A DNA stretch of 64,000 bases from Strigamia acuminata. Its lineage: Eukaryota > Arthropoda > Chilopoda > Geophilomorpha > Linotaeniidae. Every line of letters begins with the position of its first letter. Position 1 is the stretch's first letter. Of this stretch, positions 55,901 through 64,000 are shown in pieces. Location: the NCBI GenBank assembly GCA_949358305.1, contig OX442324.1:7353601-7417600 (forward strand). Direction: 5' to 3'. The translations under genes and the position numbers were made by a program. The notes below the pieces were generated by a model. That model did no database searches and was not told the origin of the DNA. It saw only the letters and a list, made by a program, of their open reading frames with translations.

Positions 55901-57344
55901 CAAGCAACGAGACGTTTATAAGGAGGTTCCGAGACCCCCTGACAAGACTGTGCTCGGTTGCAAATGGATTTTTAAGTTCAAAAGTGACATTACCGGAAAG
56001 ATTACCCGATATCGTGCTCGACTGGTCGCCCAAGGATTTCGGCAGACAATGGGCGTTGACTACGATGAAGTTTTTAGTCCCGTAGTCAATTTTGTCCTAA
56101 TCCGTTTCTTCTTTTGTCTGCTGGTTATTCTCCTCGGATGGAGGGACACGCACCTCGACGTGAAATGTGCCTACCTCTACGGCGACCTTGACCACGAGAT
56201 TTATATGCGGATTCCCGCTGGTGCCACATGTTCCTCGCCCGACAACGTATGGTTGTTGACCAAGTCGCTTTACGGTCTTCACCAGTCGGGGCGCATGTGG
56301 TACCAGAAACTTAATGAAACATTGACAGAACTCGGATTTCAAAAGTTTCCAGCATGTAATTGTGTGTACGCCTACGGACATTCGGCCATTATGCTGGTAT
56401 ACGTCGACGATATTGTTTTATTTTATGCTTCGGAAAACATCAGGGATCGAATACTCAAGCTGATCACGAGTAAATTCGACATTGTCGACCTGGGGCCAAT
56501 CACCAAACTGCTGGGAGTCGAGTTCGAGCGTCGTGACGGGAAAGTCTTTATGACTCAACGCAATTACATTGACAAACTCCTCAAAAAGTTTAATGTTTCA
56601 TCTGACGCGCTCATCAAGGTGCCAGTCACACCTGGGACCACGTTAGTCAAGGGACCGCTCACCGACCTTCCGGATTTTCCGTATCGATCACTCGTCGGAT
56701 CTTTATTGTTCCTGGCTTCACGTACTCGCCCCGACATTTTGTACTCGGTGATCGCATTATCGCAGTACAACAACTGCTACACCGAGAGCCATATCAAGTG
56801 TTTGCTGCAGGTCCTTCGTTACGTCGCGAACACGAGCGAGTACGCCATCGAACTTTCGAAATGCGATTCGAGTCAACTGTGGGGTTGCACAGACGCCTCT
56901 TGGGCCTCCGACATCGCTACATCGAGATCATTCGGCGGATACATTGTTTACATCGGAAGTGTGCCCATTGGCTGGAGCTGCAAGAAGCAGACCAGCGTCG
57001 CTTGCTCCACAATGGAAGCCGAATTTGTGGCACTTGTCGAAATCGTCAAAGAACTCTATTGGCTCGACAGTATTTATCAAGTGTTTCCACCTTTACGTCG
57101 GTTATCGAAACCGATCATATTTTCCGATGCCCTCGCCTCGATTCAGTTCACGAACAACGACATCGAGAACTCGAAAACGAAACATATTCGAGTGAAGTTT
57201 CACTGGCTTCGTGAGTGGCACATTGCCGGATGTTTCGAACTCCGCAAAATTCCGGGTGAGATAAATGTATCCGACATTTTCACCAAGTGGCTCAGTTCAG
57301 AGCGTCTTCGAAATTTATTATCTCGGATTTTCGTCTCGAAGTAA
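52905..57344 (+). CDS. Copia-J polyprotein: zinc knuckle, protease, integrase, RT, RNase H
   Basis: 1479 open codons; ATG candidates in frame are at 52956, 53001 (AAAAATGC) and 53064. The capsid domain that precedes the knuckle in Copia-B is missing. Domains: CCHC at 53121-53162, protease Asp-Cys-Gly at 53385-53393, pre-integrase WHGRLGHLH with CNTC, integrase HMDVWGP, TDRGGEF and AERLNRT, a linker with five 21-bp tandem repeats, RT with RYRARLVAQGFRQT and YVDD at 56400-56411, RNase H TDASWAS, STMEAEF and KTKHIRVKFHW, tail DIFTKWLSSERL. It is the only complete pol frame in the window. Particle formation would need Gag from another copia, perhaps of the Copia-B family. Confidence 0.92.
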   Translation: MLRVKSAPITSLVPRVFMRAHYRHYLRFSSGKMQTARANLNWNRYTKETSAFAMDNRGCNQSRPPRPISQVRCFNCGFFGHYANKCPRPRKQGKEPQPVASQQGRPRSKSKRRQNNSSQQSGGQNRDVSRPRRDAAYLLSAPPVIEAPVVHFLQSHEWIVDCGATDHVSHVKAWFTNFVSVVPFNIELGQGSSRVTGKGDVPVKSLIDGCECTVLLRDVLFAPDFGANLISVSRIDKCGHHIHIHNSELHTYETDIKLSVLRAKQKSGLYFVDGLISPFAAPTNVSSSSVSSSLPTPIPTTLVTKEEDFPALPKSSNKTKKKSADNMTDFRLPVSSNTLLVPSLFPTSPAPIPGSQPQQIRMYSNALASPPPVAKSNAALPPKPVNPSVANVADATGLWHGRLGHLHTKAMRTLAANSQVYGLDPAAVRQELSCNTCRVAKSTRAPHKPISAPSTTKPLELLHMDVWGPSRLPSIGGANFAFTIIDDATRYAWLFPIARKSDVFATFKDFVSRVERIADCRIKTIRTDRGGEFISRDFDRFLADKGIVAQRTNPASPQMNGVAERLNRTMGDYLRSINSETGFSHTLWAELAVTFTYIKNRSPHSKLNDEIPYILWRQRALSVRHFRKIGSKCWVHFTAPGRNKLDPRAWEGFLVGYASGTRGYRVWNPATNTVTESVHVQIDERQNFKRSPFYVPDPDDNAPPMEEPARGHTPSRVTFRDNFPTQPWPRRRHDSDNDSSADSSDEDGIASRAPSVASSAPSFASFAPSLPTADGLIAAADGLAATTDGSVTDADGSVTVADGSDNVTTIAGHGQFTPTVRSTRLPHLRRSMSYPSLPGLDDTAAMSEQGSDFDEDLLDEAAALPVRLPGTPNLAPLRALHCPWSFVGGVSPFSGWRREEHLRKDQVPGRIKVDVYYYPEHGVRLRSHTDIAAYCFAHRIPYDESVFFFGNLEHHMPYAPPSPPRVHMCFREPATYAEAVKLPEAPKWTEAIDEELSTFKQRDVYKEVPRPPDKTVLGCKWIFKFKSDITGKITRYRARLVAQGFRQTMGVDYDEVFSPVVNFVLIRFFFCLLVILLGWRDTHLDVKCAYLYGDLDHEIYMRIPAGATCSSPDNVWLLTKSLYGLHQSGRMWYQKLNETLTELGFQKFPACNCVYAYGHSAIMLVYVDDIVLFYASENIRDRILKLITSKFDIVDLGPITKLLGVEFERRDGKVFMTQRNYIDKLLKKFNVSSDALIKVPVTPGTTLVKGPLTDLPDFPYRSLVGSLLFLASRTRPDILYSVIALSQYNNCYTESHIKCLLQVLRYVANTSEYAIELSKCDSSQLWGCTDASWASDIATSRSFGGYIVYIGSVPIGWSCKKQTSVACSTMEAEFVALVEIVKELYWLDSIYQVFPPLRRLSKPIIFSDALASIQFTNNDIENSKTKHIRVKFHWLREWHIAGCFELRKIPGEINVSDIFTKWLSSERLRNLLSRIFVSK
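55221..55325 (+). repeat. five 21-bp tandem repeats in Copia-J linker
   Basis: Units encode seven residues on the pattern ADGSVTD/ADGLIAA between integrase and RT. They keep the reading frame. The third and fourth units are the most alike. Confidence 0.85.
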
Positions 57345-57392
57345 CTTTTTTTCGATTGTTTAGCACCGACATTTTACATCGAAGGAGGGAAT

Positions 57393-57945
57393 TGTTAGAC
57401 TTTGGAACCACTTTTGAGTTATTTAAATCGTTTTTCGATGTGAAATGACTTTGAAATGTTTATTTTATTATCCATCGGTTATCTTTTCTTATTCGGGGTA
57501 ATTTAGTATTGTTTCTTATGTTTTTCCTTAGTTTCTATGTAAAGGGAATGCATGATGCCTTTTAGATGTGTCTTATCCATCTGGCATCATGCATCCTCTA
57601 TTCTGTGTGTATTTCTACTTATTGTTTCTATTTTCGGCCACCAGATGTCTCTGGCACATTACAAATGGCCGCTCACACGGGTAGTGTGTTTCCTTGTGTT
57701 TGTCCAGTGATTCTGGACCCATTATGTAAGTTTTCTCTTAATAAATGTTATATTTTTGGTTAACTATTGTATTTAGTTCGGCACTACACGTTTCTATAAG
57801 TGTAGTGCACGCGAATTTGATCGTAAGTCCGCTCAAACTCGCGTACGCGCATCACGCGCATTTGTCCGCACTTAGAAGTGCGTTTGACTCAGTTTTACGC
57901 TTCCTATCGCCTATTTCGGCGATATTTTTGCGCCACACAGCTACA
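57393..57945 (+). repeat. Copia-J 3' LTR
   Basis: 553 bp, no difference from the 5' LTR seen. Preceded by the purine tract ATCGAAGGAGGGAAT. Confidence 0.95.
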
Positions 57946-57948
57946 AAT

Positions 57949-58419
57949 TGTTGTTTATCGATGCCAAACAGTCCTCCGTACTTGTTTTGCACATTTCTTA
58001 ATGTATTACTGCATTATGCAGCCTAGTGTATTTATTAGGATTTATTTCATTATTTAACATTGGGCATAATGCTGCCTGCATCATGTTAGTATTAGTTTAC
58101 TTTTTCCAACACCAGATGGTGTCACTTGTATGTTTTCTCTCAATCACAATGGCCGCTTGCATGCCAGCAAGCACTCATGTATTTTCTCCATCTAAATGGA
58201 CCAAATTATGTAAGCATTTTCGTTTTTATTAAACATTTAGTTTATTTTTACATTGTGTTTGTCACTCATGAGCACTTTAGAGTGCAGTGACTTTATTTTC
58301 CACCATTTTCAAGCGCTGGAGGTGCGCGCACGTCATTGCGCTCATATTAGCCGTGTTTCGGCATTTAAACTCGCTTCCACACACAGTATTTCATACTGTG
58401 AGCGCACTCCTCTGCTACA
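57949..58419 (+). repeat. Copia-B 3' LTR
   Basis: 471 bp, the same as the 5' LTR as far as I can see. Its first two bases belong to the AATTG duplicated by Copia-J. Followed by GACTA. Confidence 0.93.
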
Positions 58420-58424
58420 GACTA

Positions 58425-58640
58425 GAAGACAGAAGAACAGTCGGATCAAAACGAAATTCACAACTGGGCTAAAAACCTCGTCGTAATCAACCCCGATGGT
58501 TTGGCGGAAGCCTTGTGCGACGAGTCGAGCACGATATCACTTTGCCGGTCACGTCCGATTTCAACTTGAAAATCCACTTACAGCCTAAGACTGTAGTGTT
58601 AGGCGGTTTCGGAACTTCTTTGTAAATCTGCCTTTCTTTA
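58425..58640 (-). pseudogene. Copia-D reverse transcriptase N-terminal part, truncated and frameshifted
   Basis: On the minus strand it reads KEVPKPPNTTVLGCKWIFKLKSDVTG, then shifts frame at about 58536 into ARLVAQGFRQT and FSPVVNFVLIRLFFCLL, which continues at 45102 across the Copia-B insertion. Upstream (right of 58640) the homology stops, so integrase, protease and gag of Copia-D are missing. Confidence 0.8.
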
Positions 58641-58701
58641 TGTTAACTTGTCGTACTCATTGATTACTCTGTTATTCTGTCGTATTATCAAGCGATAATA
58701 T
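58641..58701. other. short unassigned stretch between Copia-D and Gypsy-K
   Basis: 61 AT-rich bases; nothing recognised. Confidence 0.3.
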
Positions 58702-59298
58702 TGTTACGTGGATTCTGGCCCCTTATGACCGAGGTCCACGTGACATTGTTTTATTATGAATGAGTAGAAAGAAAGAGAAGTTTGTTTATGCTTTCAAATT
58801 CAGACAATTGTTTTATTAAGCCGGACAAACAAAGTTTGTTCGACCTTCTTTAAATTCAGGTTTACAAATCAATTACTACAGTTCTGGAATACTATCTGAA
58901 TGAATTCTCATTTCACATCTATTAAACATTACAACTTTTATTAACTGTTTCATGAAATAACCTTGTGATGACTCAAATTCAATAACACTAATTTGGTTTA
59001 TAGTCAGTCAGCCGCTCTCAGTATCGAGGCGACATCAGACTATCTAGTAAAGGCGGGTGTAGTTGATAGTTACCTGTTGAAGTCTGGAGAGAGAAGAAAG
59101 CTCTGTCTGAAAGCGGGCGGTTTTATAGCAAATCTGCCATAACCCCCATTCGCGAATTAATCGGTCCAATAACATGGCGATGACGGTTTCCAATCGTCAA
59201 CGCCATCTGTGGCCGAAATTAAGCAACATTTACCGAATTATAACTCTAATTGCGCGATACGGATCGCTCATCATTCGTGACGATCCGTACGCGTGACA
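58702..59298 (-). repeat. Gypsy-K 3' LTR
   Basis: 597 bp, TGTTACGTGG at the left end and GCGTGACA at the right end. The adjacent minus-strand purine tract AAAAAAGGGAGT is at 59299-59310. It resembles the Gypsy-M fragment at 20890. Confidence 0.75.
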
Positions 59299-60267
59299 AC
59301 TCCCTTTTTTGCTGTGTTTTGGACCCCAAAATACTAATTTCGGTTACAGACAAGTCTCTCGTTCTAATCGGACATTCTTAAGGAATGTTCGATTACTTTT
59401 TCTCATTCCAATAGTCATCACTCAGCTATTTCACAATTATTGTTCAAAACCAAATCATATTGGAGTTTAAGTTCACTCCCTTTTATTCCAATATCAATAT
59501 CTCAATCAAATCATAATGTTGTTACTATTATAATACTTGCTTTTCCACTGTTTACTTTTACATATTTGGAAAAGGGAAAATAAACCTAACAAAAGAAACA
59601 TAAATTAAAGAAAAATTTTGTTAAAGTCAAATCACGAAAATTAATGTTCATATTTTAAATTTCAACTCTCAACAATTCTCCAAGGGGAGAAAAAAAATGA
59701 ATTCAAAAATATTTTTCTTATTTCTCTAAATTTTCCTTAAAATTAACAATACCGTTAAAACATCAACTCTTTTCAATTATTTACAATTATTAATTCTTAT
59801 TAATATTCAATCAAAATTATGCCGTGAAATATCTACATTAAATTCATTAAAAATTTCGACACTTTTTATTTTTAAACAGAATTTGCGATAGATTCCTCTC
59901 GCGCCCTTGGTCAGCTCGCATTATTCAAATTAAATTTTTCCAATTTGCTCTTTGAAACCATTTTTAAATTAAACTATTACACTACTAAATTCGATTTCAA
60001 ATTATTCCAAAATTTTACCTAAATCATTAAATGCTGTAAAAATTCAAAGCAAATTGACGAAGATCGCGATTAGTTTCGATTCGCGAAGTCCGCTCATAAA
60101 GACGTTTAAAACTTAACATTTCATTCTAAAAATCACCTATTATTATTCAAAACACTTACACAAACCTTTTAGAACCACAATTTCAAACACAAAATATCAA
60201 GATAATTGAGAATTTTTGTCTCGAGTCACGCAAGAATTTCGCGTTCACCTCAATCAAAAATGTACGT
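59299..60267 (-). other. Gypsy-K 3' untranslated region
   Basis: AT-rich stretch of about 970 bases between the integrase stop and the LTR. No open frame (for example no envelope-like gene) and no clear structure were seen. Confidence 0.55.
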
Positions 60268-61644
60268 TCAGTAGAATGGGCGATAATCTTTTCGTTTGCG
60301 CGGTCTAAGTCTGCGCGACCGGAAATCATTGGTTTGTGGACTTGCGCCATCTAGTGGCGGGTTTTGAAGTTGGTTTTCATTCGTTTCTATCGTAGGCTGT
60401 GGTTCAAACAGTGATTTTAGTGAGATTTGTTCTGTATCATCTATATAACGTTCTTTTGGTTTATTTTTCGCTGTTTTTACTGGTTTTTCTATGTTTTCAA
60501 CAACAATTTCACCTTTTTTACTGATTTTTTTCACTTTTTCAGCAAATTTCACTTTCTTTTCTGGCATATCTTTCAAAACTTCATCTATTTCTGTTTCAAT
60601 TCGTTCTTTATATGGTTTTAACCTTTCAACGTTCACTATATCACTTTTCTTCCTTGTTGAATTAATTATTTCATAGTCATTCGGTGCTGTCCTTCTCACA
60701 ATTTCGTAAGGGCCAGAAAATTGCGGTAAAAGTTTCTCAGATAAGCCAACTTTTCTGTTAATGGTTTTCAAATAAACCAATTCACCTGGTTCAAATTCCT
60801 TGTTGGCTCTATCCTCATCAAACCTTTTCTTACTTTTTGCAGATTGTTTTACAAGTCTTTCATTTGCAATCTTCCTGGCTGCTCGAATGAATTTTGCTGT
60901 TCTTAGGGTAAATTCTTTCTGTGGCAAGTCCAAATTAACATCTACTGTCAAATCCACATCATATCCACGTAGTAAATAATGTGGTGTATATCCTGTTGTT
61001 TCATGAACGCCCGTGTTGTAAGAAAACAGAAGAAATGGAAGAAATTCGTCCCAGTCAGTGTGTTGGTCGTTGACGTAACTTTGCAACATTTTTGCGAATG
61101 TCGCGTTAAATCTCTCAGTCAATCCGTTTGTTCTTGGGTGATATCCTGACGTTGTTTTATGCAAACTTTTAAACATATTTGAGACTTCTTCAACCATCTT
61201 ATTCCTATATTCCGTTCCACGGTCGCTTAGGATTTCTCTCGGACTGCCTTCTTTCAGAATAACTTCATAAAGCAATGTTTTCGCTGCTTCTAATGCTGTA
61301 GCTGCTTCTGCTGGTCTAGCTATTGCAGATCTCGAAAGATAATCAGTTACAACAAAAACATGTTTGTTTCCAAGACGTGACAATGGAAAAGGTCCAAGTG
61401 TATCTATTCCAATTCGTTCAAAGGGTTTTGAGACTGTTGACCATGGCTGCATTAATCCTTTAGCTGGCGTTGTCATTGTTTTTGCTTTTGCGCAGTGTTG
61501 GCAGGACAAGACATAATTTCTAACATCTTTGTAGATTCTTGTCCAGAAGAATCGTGTTCTTATTCGTTTCCACGTTTTTGCCAATCCCAAATGAGCTCCT
61601 TGAAGAGCGTATTTGGACCTGTAGCATGCGGAAATAACTTGCAA
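60268..61644 (-). pseudogene. Gypsy-K integrase (5' truncated)
   Basis: 458 open codons on the minus strand. The N-terminal HHCC zinc domain is partial: His18, Cys48 and Cys51 are visible (GAHLG, CQHC) and the first His is missing. The core has Asp81 (IGIDTLGPF), Asp141 (LSDRGTEY) and Glu177 (NGLTERF) with 35 residues between the last two, a DD35E triad. A GPY/F module (FSGPYEIVRR) follows, then a Lys/Glu-rich tail of about 110 residues. No chromodomain was recognised. The RT and the rest of pol are lost at about 61640, where the Copia-G LTR begins. The first codon of the open frame is TTG, so there is no own start, as expected for a Pol part. Confidence 0.88.
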
Positions 61645-62061
61645 ACCGATTATAAAGTGCGGTTAGTTCGCAACACGCGACCGCCATCTTTATTCACCGA
61701 GAAAACATAAAACAGTAGTGGTCTGGGTTGAGGCTATTTGATCTCAACTCAGGTTACAAATCAAAAGGGAGAATAAATCTATTATTACAACTAAAGGATT
61801 CATTCTTTACAATAGTATAAAAGCTAAAGTAATAGATAAACAATACTAAACATAACTAAAGGATCATCGCTCAACAAGCAGACGACGGGACGCACGTTAT
61901 CATGTTGACACAGCCAGTTGCGGTACAGAACAAGCGTAGTTTAAAAGTCGGAATCAACTGGCTGACCATTCGTATCGATACCTGAAATAACGCGCTTATT
62001 GTGCCTATTCGGAAATGCACAACAAATATGATTATCGCAAATAATTCATCGCAAACCAATA
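61645..62061 (-). repeat. Copia-G 3' LTR (outer end approximate)
   Basis: On the minus strand it begins near 62061 (TATTGGTTTG, probably a mutated TG start) after the purine tract at 62062-62076 (CGAAGGGGGGATT). It holds AATAAAGATGGCGG (61683-61696), like Copia-F. The left end lies between about 61630 and 61670. Confidence 0.6.
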
Positions 62062-62079
62062 AATCCCCCCTTCGATGAA

Positions 62080-63361
62080 CTACTTTGCCGTTACAAAAAT
62101 ATGCTCGCACAATGCATCTAGTTTTGCGCGAGATAGCCACTTGGTCATAGGGTCGGCTACGTTAAGGGTTCCCGGGATATGCCTGATTCGAAAAACACCT
62201 TTTTCAAACCAGTCGCGCACGAAATGCAGCTTAACGTCAATGTGTTTGTTTGCGCGATTTTCTATGCGATTTTTCGCATATTGGATCGCCGGCATTGAAT
62301 CAGCGTAAACACATGGTATTTCCCGGTTGAGCCCATCCATCATCACGTCCGCACCAAATATGCGTTCCAACCAAATTATCTCTTTTACACCATCGACCAC
62401 CGCCAAGAATTCGCTTTCCATAATGGAAAGTGCAGTGATGGTCTGCTTATGGCAGTTCCATGAGATCGGGACACCTCCCAGGTAGATGATGTGCCCACCA
62501 AAGCTTCGGCGTTTGTCTTGGTCCAATGCGAAGGACGCATCCGTATAAACGGTCAAATTTTCGCTTTGGCAGTTTCCCAAATTGATAGAGAAATTTGGCG
62601 TGTTCCCCAAGTATCGCAAGATTTGGAGCAGCATATTTACGTGTCGAGTCGAGTGAGTCTCGTTGTATTGAGACAACACTATCACCGAAAACAGGATATC
62701 GGGTCTTGTGCGACTTGCAATAAAAAGCAAACTGCCAACAAGAGACCGATACCGAAAACTCGAATTGACACGTTCCCCCGTCTGAACCTTTTGGATCATG
62801 GTGCCCGGGGTGCCAGGCACTCTAACTCGATGACAAGAGTCAATCCCATATTGCTTACACAACTTTGCAATATAAGCGCGTTGATGGATAAAGATGTTCT
62901 CCCCGTCCCTACAAAACTCTATCCCTAATAAAAGGGTGACGGGGCCCAAATTGACAATCTCGAATGATTGTTGAATCCAATCCAAAACGCACTCCTCTGC
63001 TATGTTGTCCTTCGAAAACAAGACTATGTCATCGACATAGAAAATAAGTATAGCATCAGTGCCCAAGCTATACACGCAATTGAGACCCAAAACTGGTTCA
63101 AAACCTATTTCAATCAGCTGGTCGTGTAGTCGCTGGTACCACATACGACCAGACTGATGAAGTCCGTAAAGAGATTTTCTCAATTCCCAACATTTGTGTT
63201 GGTTTTCAGATGTTCGATAACCCTTTGGAATGTGGATATATTGCACTTCGTCGAGATCCCCATATAAATACGCGGCTTTGATATCGAGGTGTACGTCACG
63301 CCTGTAGGTGAGTGGTGCGCAAATAATCGGCAAATGAACCAATGTGGAAGCGTGAAATAAA
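62080..63361 (-). pseudogene. Copia-G reverse transcriptase and RNase H (5' truncated)
   Basis: About 427 codons on the minus strand ending at TAG 62080-62082. RT blocks: RRDVHLDIKAAYLYGDL, LYGLHQSGRMWYQRL, the active site YVDDIVLF (near 63030), LLGIEF, SRTRPDILFSV. RNase H: YTDASFALD, SIMESEF (Thr to Ile in the usual STMEAEF), ANKHIDVKLHFVRDW, and tail MTKWLSRAKLDALCEHIF. It starts in the RT fingers and palm boundary at about 63361, so gag, protease and integrase are absent. The tail is the closest match in the window to Copia-F, suggesting the two belong to one lineage. Confidence 0.88.
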
Positions 63362-63450
63362 GCGGTTCGCAAATGCGCGACGGTTAATTCCGATAACAGA
63401 ATCGCGTGATGCGATTCGAGCGAGCGCGCGATGCGATTCGAACGAGCGCG
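63362..63450. other. GC-rich junction between Copia-G and Copia-L
   Basis: Contains two adjacent 22-bp units GATGCGATTCGA(G/A)CGAGCGCGC (63408-63429 and 63430-63451) differing at one base. It may be the outer end of the Copia-L LTR. Confidence 0.5.
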
Positions 63451-63864
63451 CGACTTATGGTCGCTTATATGCGCTTAAATAGCACTGAGGGTGCTCTAAA
63501 GTGAAGGTAAACACTTAAAAACATAAAAGTTTAATGAAAAGTAAACCATATCTTACATAAATGGATTTCCAAAGGTGAAAAGATGTGAAAGTGCACACAC
63601 CTGTGTGCGCTGCCATCTTGGATTAGGGATAAGAGTGTCACAGCACTCTGGTGACAGTTATTAACATTAAATTTTAAATTAAAGAACAAATCATATAAGT
63701 AAAACATAAGCAAAGTATGGAATTACATACTGGACAGCAGAAATTAAATCCAAATAGAGAAAACAGTAAATAAATGATCAAATATCAATACAATGTGTTT
63801 GAACACAAAACATATAGTATATAAACATTTGATATCGACAACATGAGTGGTTCTTAGACCAACA
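63451..63864 (-). repeat. Copia-L 3' LTR (outer end uncertain)
   Basis: On the minus strand it starts TGTTGGTCTAAGAACC at 63864. It contains AATCCAAGATGGCAGCG (63608-63624), GTAAGA (63551-63556) and ATTAAA (63530-63535), in the same order as the Copia-D LTR. Confidence 0.65.
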
Positions 63865-64000
63865 AATCCCCCCTTCGATCTTAAATGTTCAGGGAAAGAT
63901 ACAATCGGGTACTAGAATTATAGTATAAACATTAATCAAAAGGGAAATAATAATGTCGAATCACCGAGCCGGGTACTATCATTGAAAAACTCTGCGGAAG
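63865..64000 (-). other. Copia-L polypurine tract and 3' untranslated region (runs off window)
   Basis: The purine tract (GATCGAAGGGGGGATT) is at 63865-63880. From 63956 on, the sequence matches the 5'-most part on this strand of the Copia-D 3' UTR element (GAGCCGGGTACT), so the rest of the element and the RNase H should lie just beyond the window. Confidence 0.6.

Larger units (their letters stand above)
51468..57945 (+). mobile_element. Copia-J, recently inserted copia lacking the capsid domain
   Basis: Two 553-bp LTRs in which I see no difference, and AATTG target duplications (51463-51467 and 57946-57950). It is inserted two bases inside the Copia-B 3' LTR. It has a PBS, a full-length leader, one undisrupted frame from the CCHC knuckle to RNase H, and no UBN2 capsid domain. 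Confidence 0.95.
45103..58419 (+). mobile_element. Copia-B, full-length copia split near its 3' LTR by Copia-J
   Basis: LTRs of 471 bp at 45103-45573 and 57949-58419, with GACTA target duplications at 45098-45102 and 58420-58424. Without the nested Copia-J it would be about 6.8 kb. It carries a PBS, a long structured leader, gag-pol with one frameshift, a conserved 3' UTR element and a polypurine tract. Confidence 0.93.

Noticed and set aside
59299-60267. envelope-like third gene in Gypsy-K
   Set aside because: The space between integrase and LTR is AT-rich with no open frame of useful length.

Overview
The window contains no host gene that I can recognise. It is a stack of LTR retrotransposons, mostly Ty1/copia with some Ty3/gypsy, nested inside one another. 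The elements have eukaryotic features: primer-binding sites (PBS) matching animal-type initiator-Met, Ala and Pro tRNAs, one piggyBac-type miniature element with TTAA ends, and a tRNA-derived SINE-like sequence. A half-tRNA initiator-Met PBS of the Drosophila copia type points to an animal, most likely an invertebrate. The species cannot be read from this sequence.

Layout. Positions 1-19450 are repeated almost exactly at 21280-40729 (offset 21279; three base differences seen). Each copy holds: a tRNA-like SINE fragment and a 26-bp inverted repeat; the LTR end, PBS and structured leader of Copia-I; a gypsy 5' fragment (Gypsy-O) split by a full Copia-A (+ strand); and the 3' LTR of a minus-strand Copia-F split by Gypsy-C (minus, gag and protease only) and by a full Copia-E (minus), followed by the last part of the Copia-F RNase H. 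Between the copies (19451-21279) lie the 5' end of Gypsy-N (gag start, tRNA-Pro PBS, LTR with CCAAT and TATA boxes) and an LTR fragment (Gypsy-M).

After the second copy comes minus-strand Copia-D (3' LTR, 3' UTR, RNase H/RT). It is cut by a 2.5-kb unclassified insertion (41603-44092, itself carrying a piggyBac MITE) and by Copia-B (45103-58419, + strand). Copia-J (51468-57945, + strand) sits two bases inside the Copia-B 3' LTR. The rest of Copia-D pol resumes at 58425. Then follow the 3' half of Gypsy-K (LTR and integrase, minus), the 3' half of Copia-G (LTR, RT/RNase H, minus) and the 3' LTR and 3' UTR of Copia-L (minus) at the window edge.

How the parts work. Each autonomous copia encodes one Gag-Pol chain: capsid, CCHC knuckle, aspartic protease, integrase, reverse transcriptase, RNase H. 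Only Copia-J has an undisrupted pol frame, but it lacks the capsid part of Gag. Copia-A has two in-frame stops, Copia-E has one, and Copia-B has one frameshift. Target-site duplications and LTR ends could be placed to the base for A, B, C, E and J.

Most noteworthy signals: a covarying, apparently pseudoknotted RNA element in the leaders of Copia-I and Copia-J, with its outer stem also in Copia-B; a conserved folded 3' UTR element shared by Copia-B and Copia-D and predicted for Copia-L; a 5'-splice-site-like GTAAG motif just upstream of the LTR poly(A) hexamer in five copia LTRs; Asp-Cys-Gly in place of Asp-Ser/Thr-Gly in the proteases of B and J; and the 19.45-kb duplication.
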